Assembly: GCA_963930655.1 (NCBI GenBank)
Contig: OZ005618.1
Location: 19,805,001-19,869,000, forward strand
Length of the DNA: 64,000 nt
From: Myrica gale
Lineage: Eukaryota; Streptophyta; Magnoliopsida; Fagales; Myricaceae
Direction: 5' to 3'
Numbering within the stretch: the stretch's first letter is position 1; each line of letters begins with the position of its first letter. The position numbers were made by a program, and so were the translations under genes. The notes under the pieces were generated by a model. The model was not told the origin of the DNA. It saw only the letters and a program-made list of their open reading frames with translations, and did no database searches. Of this stretch, positions 47,401 through 58,614 are shown in pieces.

Positions 47401-48548
47401 CCTAAAAGCATTTCCATTTTACGAACAGGTAAAGTTGGAGGCTTTATAGCATCAATTCCTGAAGTCATGGTTGCTGCTCTGTTGTGTTTTATGTGGGCAA
47501 TGCTTACAGCATTGGGGTTGTCAAATCTCCGCTATAGTGAGGCTGGAAGCTCTCGGAATATTATCATAGTTGGATTGTCTTTGTTCTTTTCTCTTTCAAT
47601 ACCAGCCTACTTTCAGCAATATGGTGTCTCTCCAAATAGTAACTTGTCTGTCCCAAGTTATTTTCAGCCTTACATTGTGGCTTCTCATGGGCCTTTCCGC
47701 AGCAATTATGGAGGGGTATGCTTCTCTATGACCTTTTTGTTAAAAAATTGTTTCTTTTTTAGTCAATCTCATCTATGTCTTGTAGCCTGCTGAAATGACG
47801 ATATAGATAATGGTGTCAAACTCTGCATGATAAATATGCCAAGTCCCTCCTATCCTCCAACATTTTGATCCTGTGTGTTTGGATAGTAGACAATCACTCT
47901 GTTGCCTCCTTCCTTGATCTCTCTCTTTACCCGCCACCAAATTCGAGGGCAGCAAGAAAAGTTTAAGTTAACCTCTTTTACTTGGGAAGCTGCCACTAAT
48001 AATCGGTTCCATCAATTTAACTGCTAGTTTTCTGATTTTTTTATAGTCTTGGGGACTGTCTAGAGCTTGTTACCCTTTTGCTTTTGGAAACTTGTATAGT
48101 GATAGATGTACGGAGCTGGCTCACAATGACATAATGTGCTCGGTGGTTCAATAAGTTATGTGGCGTTTTTATCTCTGCATGTCAAACTGGTCAAACTTCA
48201 AAGTATTGGGCGCACTATTACCCATGAATATTACCCATGAATCTCTCCCAAATGTAAACTGTGTACTGTTTGTTATAACAGGTACTAGCATGTTGCTAAC
48301 TTTTTGTCCATATGGTTTATTTGCAGGTGAACTATGTCTTGAACTCATTACTGTCATTACACATGGTGATTGCCTTCCTAGTTGCTATCATTCTGGACAA
48401 CACTGTACCCGGTAGGCGGCAGGAACGCGGGGTGTATGTTTGGTCTGAACCTGATGCTGCAAGGAGGGAACCTGCCGTTACAAAAGACTACGAGTTGCCC
48501 TTCAGAGTTGGTCGGGCTTTTAGATGGGTGAAATGGGTCGGGCTTTGA
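41446..48548 (+). CDS. Nucleobase-ascorbate transporter NAT12-like (10 exons)
   Basis: Exons: 41446-41956, 42242-42339, 42449-42619, 43766-43866, 44419-44554, 44723-44773, 44895-45182, 46144-46378, 47429-47715, 48327-48548. They join in phase into 2100 nt, or 699 residues. The hydrophilic N-terminal extension of about 170 residues (starting MSSSDPKPPQ, then SSWAKRTGFRPKFSGE) is typical of NAT11/NAT12. Membrane segments follow: GFQHYLSMLGSLILIPLV, a QGPSFVFLAPALAI motif, VSVISSVDSVGSYHASS, and the signature region GTGSTTLTENVHTIAVTKMG. The C-terminus ends RWVKWVG. The family (NCS2) moves purines, uracil or ascorbate with a cation; the substrate of plant NAT12 is unsettled. All splice borders are GT-AG. 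The gene looks intact. Confidence 0.95.
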
Positions 48549-49440
48549 GAGACGAGGCGTTCCCTCCTTGCGTGCGCTCGTCCCCATCTCATTGTCAAGC
48601 CAGTGCTCGTCATTATACGCTTGAATTGCTCTTTCCTCAAGCCTGAGTGCCTAAGGTAAAAAAATGTCTGAAATCTGATTTTCCCACAGGACGAGATTTA
48701 TTTGGACTACAGGTCTTATAGAGATGTTTTTGTACATTTCAGGATCCAGAGGGATCTACGTGTGTTGTAATTTTTAGATCATAAACAATGTAGCTAGTTG
48801 AGTCATTGAGAATGTCCACTTGGACTTGTTTTTCGTCCTCCCTCTCTCTTTTTCCTCGTATTGTAGCAAGCTTCGAGAATCTGTCGTTCATGTATATGTT
48901 GTAATTTGCCCGTTCTAAATTGGCTTTCATGCCTGATGGTTCTTAAATTGAAATTTGAAACGACTTGCGGTTCATTGTGCATGGAACAAAAAATGTGTTT
49001 CTTTGTACAGTGTTAATTAATTTTTTTAGTTTCATTCAGAATTAGGTTGACTTGATTGGCAGGTGGATATCCTTTCAATTTTAAGGTATCTAGTTTTTAC
49101 TATATGTTCTGCTAAAATCCAAGGACCACCGGTAAGAAATAAGTAAAACTTAAGAGACTAATTCGACGTTCTAAGGAGTAGCTGGATCGATGTTACGTCC
49201 GTTCCTCTCAGCAGTAGTCGCCACGGTTATGTTTATTGGCTTTCAATCCCAATTATTGACGTTTATTTTGGGCTTGCTCACTTTTAGTAGGCATTCGCGC
49301 TCACCGCTCGAGGTCCTTGTGTTCTTATTTATTTAGGGCAATTTTCTACTATAAGTTTTCAACTGTAATTTTTTATATTTTTAATAAAATGTGTATTTAT
49401 TAGAAAGAAAAAAACTTAGACGAACTGGTTTATTAACCCT
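48549..49440 (+). other. NAT12 3' flank and intergenic stretch
   Basis: It probably includes the 3' UTR of the transporter, but I cannot fix a poly(A) site. No other feature recognised before the TRIM element at 49445. Confidence 0.4.
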
Positions 49441-49444
49441 TGAC

Positions 49445-49954
49445 TGTAACAGTCCCACATTGGTTAGGGAATAAAAGTAATGCCTTAATATAAGCTTGGA
49501 GGCACCTCCACTTGGTAAGCCGGTTTTCTAAGTGTGAATCTCCAAGCTTATGTGGGTTTGTTACAAATGGTATCAAAGCCGGTTGTGGGCTCTTGTTCTA
49601 CCCCGCCACCACGCCTACGTAGTGGCCGACCATGGATCCGGTGGTACGGGCACAACCCTAGTCCGAGGAATAGAAGGCACGACCATGTATCCGGTGGTAC
49701 GGGCACGACCCTAGTCCGAGGAATAGAAGACACGACCATGGATCCAAGTGGAACGGGCATGACCCCAGTCCGGTGAATAGAAGCTTCATGGTGCTCGACC
49801 AACGTGGGCGTTGGTCTTAAAGGGTGGTGGTATGTAACAATCTCACATTGGTTGGGGAATAAAAAGTAATGCCTTAATATAAGCTTAGAGGCACCTCCAC
49901 TTGGCAAGCCAGTTTTCTAAGTGTGAATCTCCAAGCTCATGTGGGTTTGTTACA
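49445..49954 (+). mobile_element. TRIM (miniature LTR retroelement), structurally whole
   Basis: A 510 bp element. Two LTRs lie at 49445-49565 (121 bp) and 49833-49954 (122 bp), both starting TGTAACA and ending TGTTACA. The 5 bp duplication TTGAC flanks it (49440-49444 and 49955-49959). A primer-binding site TGGTATCAAAGCC at 49568-49580 is complementary to the initiator tRNA-Met 3' end. A purine tract AAAGGGTGGTGG precedes the 3' LTR. It has no coding capacity, as usual for TRIMs. The LTRs are about 94% identical, suggesting an age of very roughly two to three million years at common plant rates. Confidence 0.95.
49628..49785. repeat. Three 52-53 bp tandem units inside the TRIM
   Basis: Units at 49628-49679, 49680-49732 and 49733-49785 each begin CGACCATG and contain GG(T)ACGGGCA, CCC(T/C)AGTCCG and GAATAGAAG. 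The third unit is most diverged. Confidence 0.9.
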
Positions 49955-49959
49955 TTGAC

Positions 49960-50995
49960 TTGGATTTCAATATTTTCACAAGTACGATGAGGACACCAAC
50001 TTATTAATATCAATATTTGACACTTAATATATATAATTTTTTCTATTTATAATGGTCAGATCTTATGTCGCGTGTACATTGCAGAAAAGATAGTAATTTT
50101 GGAAGGAAATTGCTAAAATTGGTTGTTTGGTAGTACATTGCAAATGGGGGACCAATTTGAGAACAGAACTCCAGTGGGGTATAAAGGGTTCTGTCAATTC
50201 GAATAACTTGGGTTTGGTTTCCTCTTTTGGAAATGATTATATTTGTATTAAACGTAATTTTTGGTAACGTGCGGGACAGTTGGGCGTAACCCCAGACTGT
50301 TTGGGCTGGACTGAAATTGGCTTGTTGGGTTAGATTATGCTGGTTTTGAGCTTCTGTTTGGGGTTGGGCTTATTCGTGGTTGAGGTCTGTTTCTTCGCAG
50401 GTGACAAGGAAGCCCAGACCCATAAGTGCATTCATGCGCGCTTACTTGGTCGACATCATCCATTGAGAAGGGAATACGTAGTAGAAAGTAGGTGAAGAAA
50501 ATAACATTTCTTCTTCATTGGTTATTTGAAGCAGAGAGAGCGAAAAGTAATACACCAAACTATGGATTGTTACTCAATGATTTAATTGTTATTCTTAAAG
50601 AGCGATAGCTTTAATTAAATCCTCCACTTTTTTTTTCCTTTATCAAAATGTAATTTCTAAGAAACATCCAATTGAAGTGGCAACAAACAAAATATAACAT
50701 TCATCATGCGTGCACCTTATAATACTTTTATGTGTTCACACCTTATAAGCACTATTAGTGCAAAAGATGTTCCTTATTGACTCGGTAGACAATTATTTTT
50801 CCCCACCACCAAACAAAATTTTGTCAAGTTCACACAGGAACCAACCTATTCAAACATTGCTCGCTATATGTTTGACTACTGTACTACTGGCTTTTCCGAC
50901 GAATATAATCCATTTATGTCATGCGTACAGCTTTGAGTTAACAGCTTCCATTGTCTGTGGCCTTATAAAACAACGATCATTGGTTCAGGAGTACT
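49960..50995. other. Intergenic stretch
   Basis: No recognisable gene or transposon end. An open frame starting near 50758 (plus, to 51126) overlaps the left arm of the foldback and matches no family I know. Confidence 0.4.
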
Positions 50996-51005
50996 CTTTC
51001 GTAAG

Positions 51006-51188
51006 CCTTCAAATTGATGACATCTTCAAAATTGATTATAGTCTGACAACCCATTTTTGCATGGAGTGGATAATTAATTTCCCGGCCCCATCAATGTCTT
51101 TCCTAACATCTCTCTCCAAAGATTGAGATATATATATATATGGGTTGTCAGACTATAATCAATTTTGAAGATGTCATCAATTTGAAGG
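51006..51188. ncRNA. Long perfect hairpin, possible small-RNA precursor
   Basis: A 49 bp arm (51006-51054, starting CCTTCAAATTGATGACATC) is followed after an 85-base loop by its exact reverse complement (51140-51188, starting ATGGGTTGTCAGACTATAAT). The loop has a TA run next to the right arm. No transposon ends or flanking duplication frame it. In plants, perfect long foldbacks of this size are typical of young MIR loci or inverted-repeat siRNA loci. The orientation of transcription is unknown. Confidence 0.6.
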
Positions 51189-51199
51189 ATGCTTGTGCT

Positions 51200-53960
51200 T
51201 TTGTGCTAGCCGTTAGGTGAGTACTTAGGCCGCCCACGAGTTAGATTGTATGACTAAATCTGGCTAGCAGGACTTTGTCGTGCGAGTCTTTCCGTCGTCT
51301 CAACTAATTTTGCCTCGTGCATTAAAATATTGCATTTGATCTCCATATCAGAGACATTTTTCTTTCCCTAGCTCGATTTATCGATCTTCATGGAAATTGT
51401 TAAATCTCCTAATAAGGTGGTCAACTAACCGCCGGCATGCCACACATGCTGCCGCTGCTTCACTTAACAATCAAACTTTGAGTCGTAGAAAAAGATAAGT
51501 ATCAACCTAGCTCGCATGTGCATGCACAACACAGTACAACAACTTCGAATCTGTCAAGATATGTGTGGGATTTCTCCACAACTAGCTCGTATTTAGTTAA
51601 TGAATATGATAATGCTAATCTAATCTTTTGTCATTTAGCAATTATCCACGTATAAATTTGTCCACGTTGATAAACTTGCAATTGCTTCGATACTTCTAGG
51701 ATTTGTAGGCAACGATCCCATAAAAAGGCCTAGCTAACGACAAATCAATTAGTTGCGATATATTAGTCTTATGTTTTCAACCTTCCCATGGATGATATTT
51801 GCAATCAATTGCTGTTTTTTGGGTGTAAGTAATTAAGTTGATATCTGATAGGAAGATGAAACGGGAGTCTTCTAGTGGGTTTATAATATAACATGAAGGA
51901 CTACTATTCAACCTAAAAAGCTTAAGTTTATAAGTTTAGCCTGCCCAATTATATATATATATTAATCACTCTCACTTGTAATCACTCTTTGATGTGGGAA
52001 AAAGAAGAAGTTACAAACACTGCCAATCTGTTAATTTCCACAAACAAGAGGCATGCACAACTAGCAATTAGAGCAAGAACTGATCAGTCACCTCCCAATA
52101 ATCTTGTAAGACTACCCAGAACAGATGAAAAGTTTTCATACAAACGAATGCCATAACAAAAGGCATGACCCAATTAAATATTTACTATTACATATGCAAT
52201 TTGCACTCCACAAAGGTTGTTTATTATTGTGCAGCACTCTTGTATAATATTTAGTACTGTACGTCCACAATATTAATGCAGCTAGCGCATCTACCCTACC
52301 CTTGTCTAGATCTGTTCACATGGGCCTGCTGAACCCATAACCAGAGACCCAACTGAGAATCTTCAATCCTATTACACCGATTGAACTACCATTCCATGGA
52401 CTCAGTGCTTTTTCTGTTTTCCGTTTTCAAATAAATTCCTTTTCCCATTCCTACTTCAGAGAGAGAGAGAGAGAGGATCGATTTAACACTACAGTCTACA
52501 TGAATCTACAAAGGCTCCGGTTTCTTCCTAATTGTAGAGCCGGATTGCCTGAACTCCCAGCTCTTCTTGGATAAAACACGAGTACTGAGTTGGTATATCA
52601 ATAATAAGGGGCACGACAAGGTAGGGGCCATATCGTTGACATATATGTTAGTACGTATATATAACTTCTTTTAAGTGTTTTTATCTAACAATTTTCGTTG
52701 ACTAACTACAAGTCTTCCTGTGCTCGGTGCAGATGGATATTTCCAATATGCATGTGGGCAGCACATGCGGCGTCCTACTTTTAATTAATGATGTACGTAC
52801 TGGAATACAAAAGAATTATAAAAACAATAACGTACAAGTTTGTCTTTTTTTTTTTATAGTAATTCTTTAAGAAGGCACATGTTGCCAACAGCCTTTGGCA
52901 TCTGATCTATTTCTTTTAACTATGAGATGAGGTCGGGATTCCCACATCTCCTTGAGTATCATTGTGTCCAGCTAAATTACTTTTAAAAAAACAAGAAGAC
53001 ATAAAACAATCGGATATTGTTTACGTTAGACGAATGAGAGTGTCTATATACATGGTAGCTAATCAGCTTGGGTATTGTTTATGTTTGACGAATGAGATCT
53101 GTCCAGATGGTAGCTTACTTAGCTTGGGTAGTATGGGAAAACTATGATGGAAAAAAGATTCAGATCAAAATGTATAGTCCAAAATTGTTACAATAGACTT
53201 CCTAGATTTACTTTTCTAAATCTAAAGAACAGAAACACGTCACCTCATGTAATAAAGAAGAGCTGGATGAGTCTTTTTGTCCCTTAATTTGGAAAAACAA
53301 ATCTAAGTGAACAGAAACTCGTCATTTCATTTAATAAAAAAAAAGAGATGCCTGAGTGTTTATGTCATTTAAATTTGAAAAAATAAACCTAAATCACTCA
53401 TTATAACAACTCTTTAGTTTGTAACACACACAGTCTATAGACCTGCATCAACTGAAGGCATAATCTATAGGGTACACTTGTATACTGATTACTGGTATGT
53501 GCAAGAATGAGATTGCAAACGGAGATTTATTTATAAGTCCTCGATTACAAGAGCTAACATTACTTTAGCAATGAGAGAATACTCTAAGACCCTCATCTAA
53601 TTGATAGGATTTCATTGATCAAGCTCTCAATGAATTTCATTGATAGGATTTCGTTGATAGAATAGTCTCTTATAGACCTTTAATTTGCTCGTTTTGATTC
53701 TATTTTGGCATGTGTTCCAAATTCTTGCTTAAACAAATATACTCTACTACTTGAATTATAGATATTTTGACACTTTACACACTAAATTATTATTTTTAGA
53801 AAAAAAAATTTGCATCCTTGAATTATAAAGACAATGTCAATTTAGGGTTTTGAAATATCAAGTTATTCACGTTGAGTCATCAAACTATCAAAATTAATTA
53901 ATATAAGTCATTGAATAAGATATAAAAGATGGTGACATGGTGACAACTACGAAAGTTAAA
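51200..53960. other. Gene-free interval
   Basis: No recognisable coding exon. Simple repeats include a GA run near 52459-52473. A short direct repeat (GACGAATGAGA) recurs around 53030-53097. Otherwise I see nothing I can name. Confidence 0.45.
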
Positions 53961-53967
53961 AGATTTG

Positions 53968-54272
53968 GGATATGTTCGTTTTCACACTTTTTCAGGATTC
54001 TAAGTATATTTACAAATCTACCACCGAACATATTTAGAATTCAAACACGAACATCAATACATTTTATACAATCTCCAACAATTTTTTAATTTTTTATTCA
54101 ACATAAATTTTCTCTCTCTATACTTTTTCACATAACTCTAATACTTTTTTATTAAATAATTACATCAAATTATTTCTCTCTCCACTTTACGCAAACACCA
54201 ATAAAACACTATTCAACGTAAAAATTCTCAACTTCTCTAAAATCCTACATTTTTACTCAACACGAATATAAC
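53968..54272. mobile_element. Tourist-like MITE, family A copy 3
   Basis: A 305 bp element with ends GGATATGTTCGTTTTCAC and the inverse ACACGAATATAAC. It is flanked by TTG (53965-53967 and 54273-54275). The body matches 4120-4428 and 31591-31896. Confidence 0.82.
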
Positions 54273-54279
54273 TTGATAT

Positions 54280-55595
54280 TTATATATATACCTGACTCTT
54301 TTCCCAAGAAAAAAAAAAGTAAAACGTGTCTCTCTCCCTGTCGTTTATTTCATTATTCTGGCCTAGGATAAAATTTACCCCCACTTTATTTACAATAACG
54401 ACAGAAAAACATATGTTAATTTGCTCCATCAAAAGAATCTTTGAATGATATTTTGGGTGGGTATATGTACATGCAGTTCAAGCTAGAGTCCAGAATTTAT
54501 CACATGTGCACATAGTCTAGTCAAGGCATGTTTTTCTCAGTTAGGTAATATATGTCCGAGACTCGGTGTATAAAAGTCGTGTGTAACGACTATTCTTATT
54601 ATCTTAAAAAGGAGTGAGAACTTTGGAACATGTACGCAAGGCAGTGACGGACCAGAAATTTTAGAAGGGATCAAAATGAAATAGTATCAGAATTGGCGGG
54701 CCAGGGACAAAAAAAATAGAAAAACAAAACCTAACGGAGATACATTTTCCTTGATATTTTTTTGAAGGGGGATTATATTTGGCAAAAATGGAAAAGGAAA
54801 AAGAGAGAGAGGGGATTATATTACAAATATGTATATATATTTGCACTTGTTTTAAATTGACAACGTAGTATTACATCGAATATATACATCACTTTCTCAT
54901 AAGAACGAAGCCCTATAAATTACTAACATAAAAAAACCCCCGAAATATCAGAATTAATATAGGACGACAACAACTCTAGCTGTCGCTTCAACGAAAATCA
55001 ACGAGGAGACCAAACTTTCTTCCTTCATGTAAAAGACCAGAGAAATTAAAAGGTAGGAGTACTGCGTGGCTGCGTGCACATATACGTAGTGCAAGTGTTT
55101 GTTTGGAAAAATCAAAGAGAATATGTAAAACGTGTTATGGTAGTTTTTTTCTAAGCATGTAGGATGGGTACGTTTCCATGTAATGTACAGAGGAATCCAC
55201 GTGCGGTAGTTGGCAAGAAATTTCTTCCCCCATTCTTCTCACCTTCCTCCTCTCCGATTTCCTCTCATTCAAGCGTTAAAAGGAAGTCTCAACTTTCATA
55301 TATTTTATTTTTTTTAGTTGAAAAGAAAAACTAGCTTTAATATTTAAATAATACTCAACAAAAATAAAGAAAACAAAACGGATAACTCCACGTATGGTCG
55401 TAGTTTACAACTATGACAAATCACTCATACTTCCACAAACATACAAAAAGCCTCTGAATTTTTAATAGTTTTCATAATTTATTTTTTTAAGTTAATGATG
55501 AAAATTCAAACACACATTTACATAGATTGAGCTCAAATAATGGAGTACTTTGACGCAGTATATGCATGAGTTTGTTTCAATACTACGAAAAATCC
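54280..55595. other. AT-rich intergenic stretch
   Basis: I see no gene or defined transposon. Short TA-rich runs near 54830 and 52630-type repeats only. Confidence 0.4.
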
Positions 55596-55599
55596 TGAA

Positions 55600-55765
55600 C
55601 TGTCTAGACCTCAAGCAACACATGTTAGGTAAGTATAGTCTTGTTGTGAGAGTGGTCTCATGAAATTTTTTACACTTGAGGAGATTTGAACATGAGATCT
55701 CTAGAGGAGCATATCCCTAGGCCCCAAGTATTGACTACTCAAATCAACTCCTTAGGGTTATAATT
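55600..55765 (-). mobile_element. Decayed tRNA-derived SINE related to 9211-9466
   Basis: On the minus strand AGTTGATTTGAGTAGTCAAT, CTTGGGGCCTAGGGATATGC and TCATGTTCAAATCTC follow the order of the tRNA-like head at 9466 (GGTTGGCCCGAGTGGTGAAG, CTTGGGGCCTAGGGGTTTGC, AGTTTGAATC). No target duplication was found, and the copy is more diverged. Confidence 0.6.
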
Positions 55766-55769
55766 GATT

Positions 55770-58130
55770 CTTCCGTTACTTGCTTGTTTGAAAAAATAAC
55801 GGCAGTTAAGAGACAAGGTGTCATTCCTGTCTGCAGTGGCGGAACCAAGACCTAATTTGAAGGGGGGCGAACTTTTATGTCGAAATGACAAAATTTGTTT
55901 CCTAAATAATGCAAAAAATATCTTAGAGTTAAAATATCAAAAATTTAGGACTAAAAATATTATTTTTTTAAATGCACCTACCGTACTATTTGCTGAAACT
56001 AGGAGGTGACAATTGGATCCTATGTATTTGTATCTTCTGAAAATGTTGCATAATAACTTCGTTCTCAATAGTTTTATTTGGACTAAACAAAACACAATGT
56101 CTTTTTGAACTAATATTATTTTTAGAAGTGTAGACACTTTAGGAGTATTAGACAACTGCACAATGATTGGATTGTTTTATCAAAAACTTATACATTCTCC
56201 AAACAAAACAAAATTGATCAACTAATTCAATCTAAAAATGAACAAATTCACAATTATTATTCAATTCCTAATTATTCACAAAATCATTAACCAAATTCAC
56301 AACACGCAAGGGGAGCCGGCTAGGGTTGGGCAGGTAAAACACATACAAAAAATTGATGTTTGAAGGAACCAACCAGGGCGGTGACCCCCCACTGCCCCTG
56401 GCTGGTTCCGCCTGTACTTGTCTGCCAACCGGCTGTTGAACACGAAAATTAGACATTTGTCAATAGCCACCCTTATTTTTACTAATTAAAGGAAAAAGAA
56501 TTAATTAAGAAAATTTTGAAAATATATAGACTTATTTGATGATTTTGAAAGTATATATATATAGAGTGATTTGTCAAGAGTTGTAAACTAGAAGGACGTT
56601 TTGAAAATTTATTCAAAAACAAAAAGAAGCAGGAGATTAACCCCTTAGGGATTTGAGACTTCTGGAAGTTTCTAGTCAAGTCATAACCATTTAACTTTTG
56701 GGAGTGTTGGTGATGAACCAATGGCTTGTAGCGGTATTGACACGCAAAGAAAGTTAAAGCTCGCTGGGGGGGGGGGGGGGGGGGGTGTATTAATAATTAT
56801 CGAAAAGACGCCATCCACCGACCACGAGTGCTTTTACTCATTCCTCGACATCATTTGTTAGCCTGATGGTTCATTGTACGTGTCGATAGTGCTTTCTTTC
56901 CGACTTCCATAGACAAAATTTCCATGATATTTATACGCCTTCTCATATTCTTTTCTCATTATCAGGGGCTTGCCATGTTGATATGCGTAAATATAATAAT
57001 AATAATAATAATAATAGAGCAATTTTGACCTGTTCGATGTGTCCTATTTCCCACCAACCTATCACATTGTTTAATATTTTAGAAAAATTACACCTATCAC
57101 TTTAAATTACTATCTCATTTACATTTTATCTTCTAAACTATCACTTTTAGAAATTGATCTCTTCAAAATATCACTTCTCAACAATTTTCCATCAAATTAA
57201 AATAGAAAATTAGTACGCTTTATATTTGTATATAACAATTTGCTATCTCATAACTTTTATTTTATCTAATAAAGCCCATCAATTTTAAAAAGCATCAGTC
57301 TTCACCCTCCGTTCAATTTGGTTATTAAACTACAAGAAAAATTAACCGAAACTAAGACAATTACTAAATCAATAAAAATGATATATAAATAAAAATATGA
57401 AAAAATTATTTTATATTTAAATGTTTTCTAATTTTCTTTCTTGAATGGATATTTCGGTTATTCCATGTCACTTTTTGATAGCCAAATCAAAGGGATGACG
57501 ATAATTTATTCTTTTTAAAACTTATGGGGATTGATTTGATTTTTGTTCATAAATTTGATGTGTGCTATGATGTTTCCCCTATTAAAAATCTAATCCTTAA
57601 CAACTATGCCATATGGAACAGTTTTAATGGTTAGATTTTTAATAGGGGGGAAGCTGAAAAGAATAGTAGTTCGAAAGGTTCATGATCCTGAGCGAGTACT
57701 AGTTGTTTGGGGGAACATTACAAATAAGATGGTAATTGAGGATACGGGAGTGTGATTTTTTCGCAGTCTTAAGGGAACATTAGTGTCCCTCTTATTTATG
57801 GGCAAAAATATTAGTATCTTAATATGAATTTACATGCCTATACTGTTGACTTGTGTGCCAAAGTACTACAAATTATCCCCTCTTAGGCATGTTGATATTC
57901 CATCAATGGAACTTTTCTTGGAATGTCTCAACGTATAAACAGTTTGATCATAAGGAAGATCGCGACCTTTCTTGTCTTCACATCAATAAAATGGAAATAA
58001 TAATTAGATTATTGTATAGTATATTCGAAAGGTGTGGTCCAAGGTTGATATCAACTTTGCCATATACCTTCTAATCTTTGATTCCTTTTGCTTCTAATCT
58101 TTGATTCCTTTTGGTCCAAGTTTTATCGAT
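55770..58130. other. Gene-free AT-rich interval with simple repeats
   Basis: No recognisable gene. It contains a G homopolymer at 56766-56785 and an (AAT)n run near 56993-57016. An AT-rich stretch at about 57060-57600 resembles decayed inverted-repeat MITEs. Confidence 0.4.
56766..56785. repeat. G homopolymer
   Basis: Twenty consecutive G in an AT-rich region. The length may be unreliable. Confidence 0.8.
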
Positions 58131-58614
58131 TTTAGTTGTGGTTTCTAGGGCTGTTCAACCCCGGTGTAGGTGCCGGTTTTGGCCAAAACCGGCACCTACA
58201 CCGGATATGCCGGTTTTTAAAAAAATGCCACATACACCTACACCGTTAAGGGCAAAAACCGGCCCTTAGCGGTGGCGGTTTTAGCGGTGGCGGTTTCCGG
58301 TAATCCTACATTCATATTGAGCCATTTTTTTTAACATATTATGCACATAGAAAATATAAATTCTACACTAATACAATCCAATTCAATCCAAAATCAATAA
58401 TATAATCTAAACTAATACAATCCAATCCAATCCATAGTATTTGCCTCTCTATTGTGCCTAGAAAAATGAAATAAGTATAAGATACCATATGAAATAAATA
58501 CCAAAGCATTAATTCTCTATATCAAAAGGTAGTAGGGCCTTCCACTTATAGGCTATGACCAGCTCATGTCCCTTGTCTTAAGTGCCAACATAGGAATTAA
58601 ACAGGGATCTCTAT

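Noticed and set aside
47236-47793. A separate 185-residue protein
   Set aside because: It is exon 9 of the NAT12-like gene plus read-through into both introns. Splice sites at 47429 and 47715 restore the family sequence.
49548-49907. Open frames across the TRIM
   Set aside because: They are translations of the minisatellite units in a non-coding LTR element.
50758-51126. A 122-residue protein overlapping the foldback
   Set aside because: No family match, and its last third is the hairpin arm and loop. It may derive from a gene piece that formed the inverted repeat, but there is no support for a protein.
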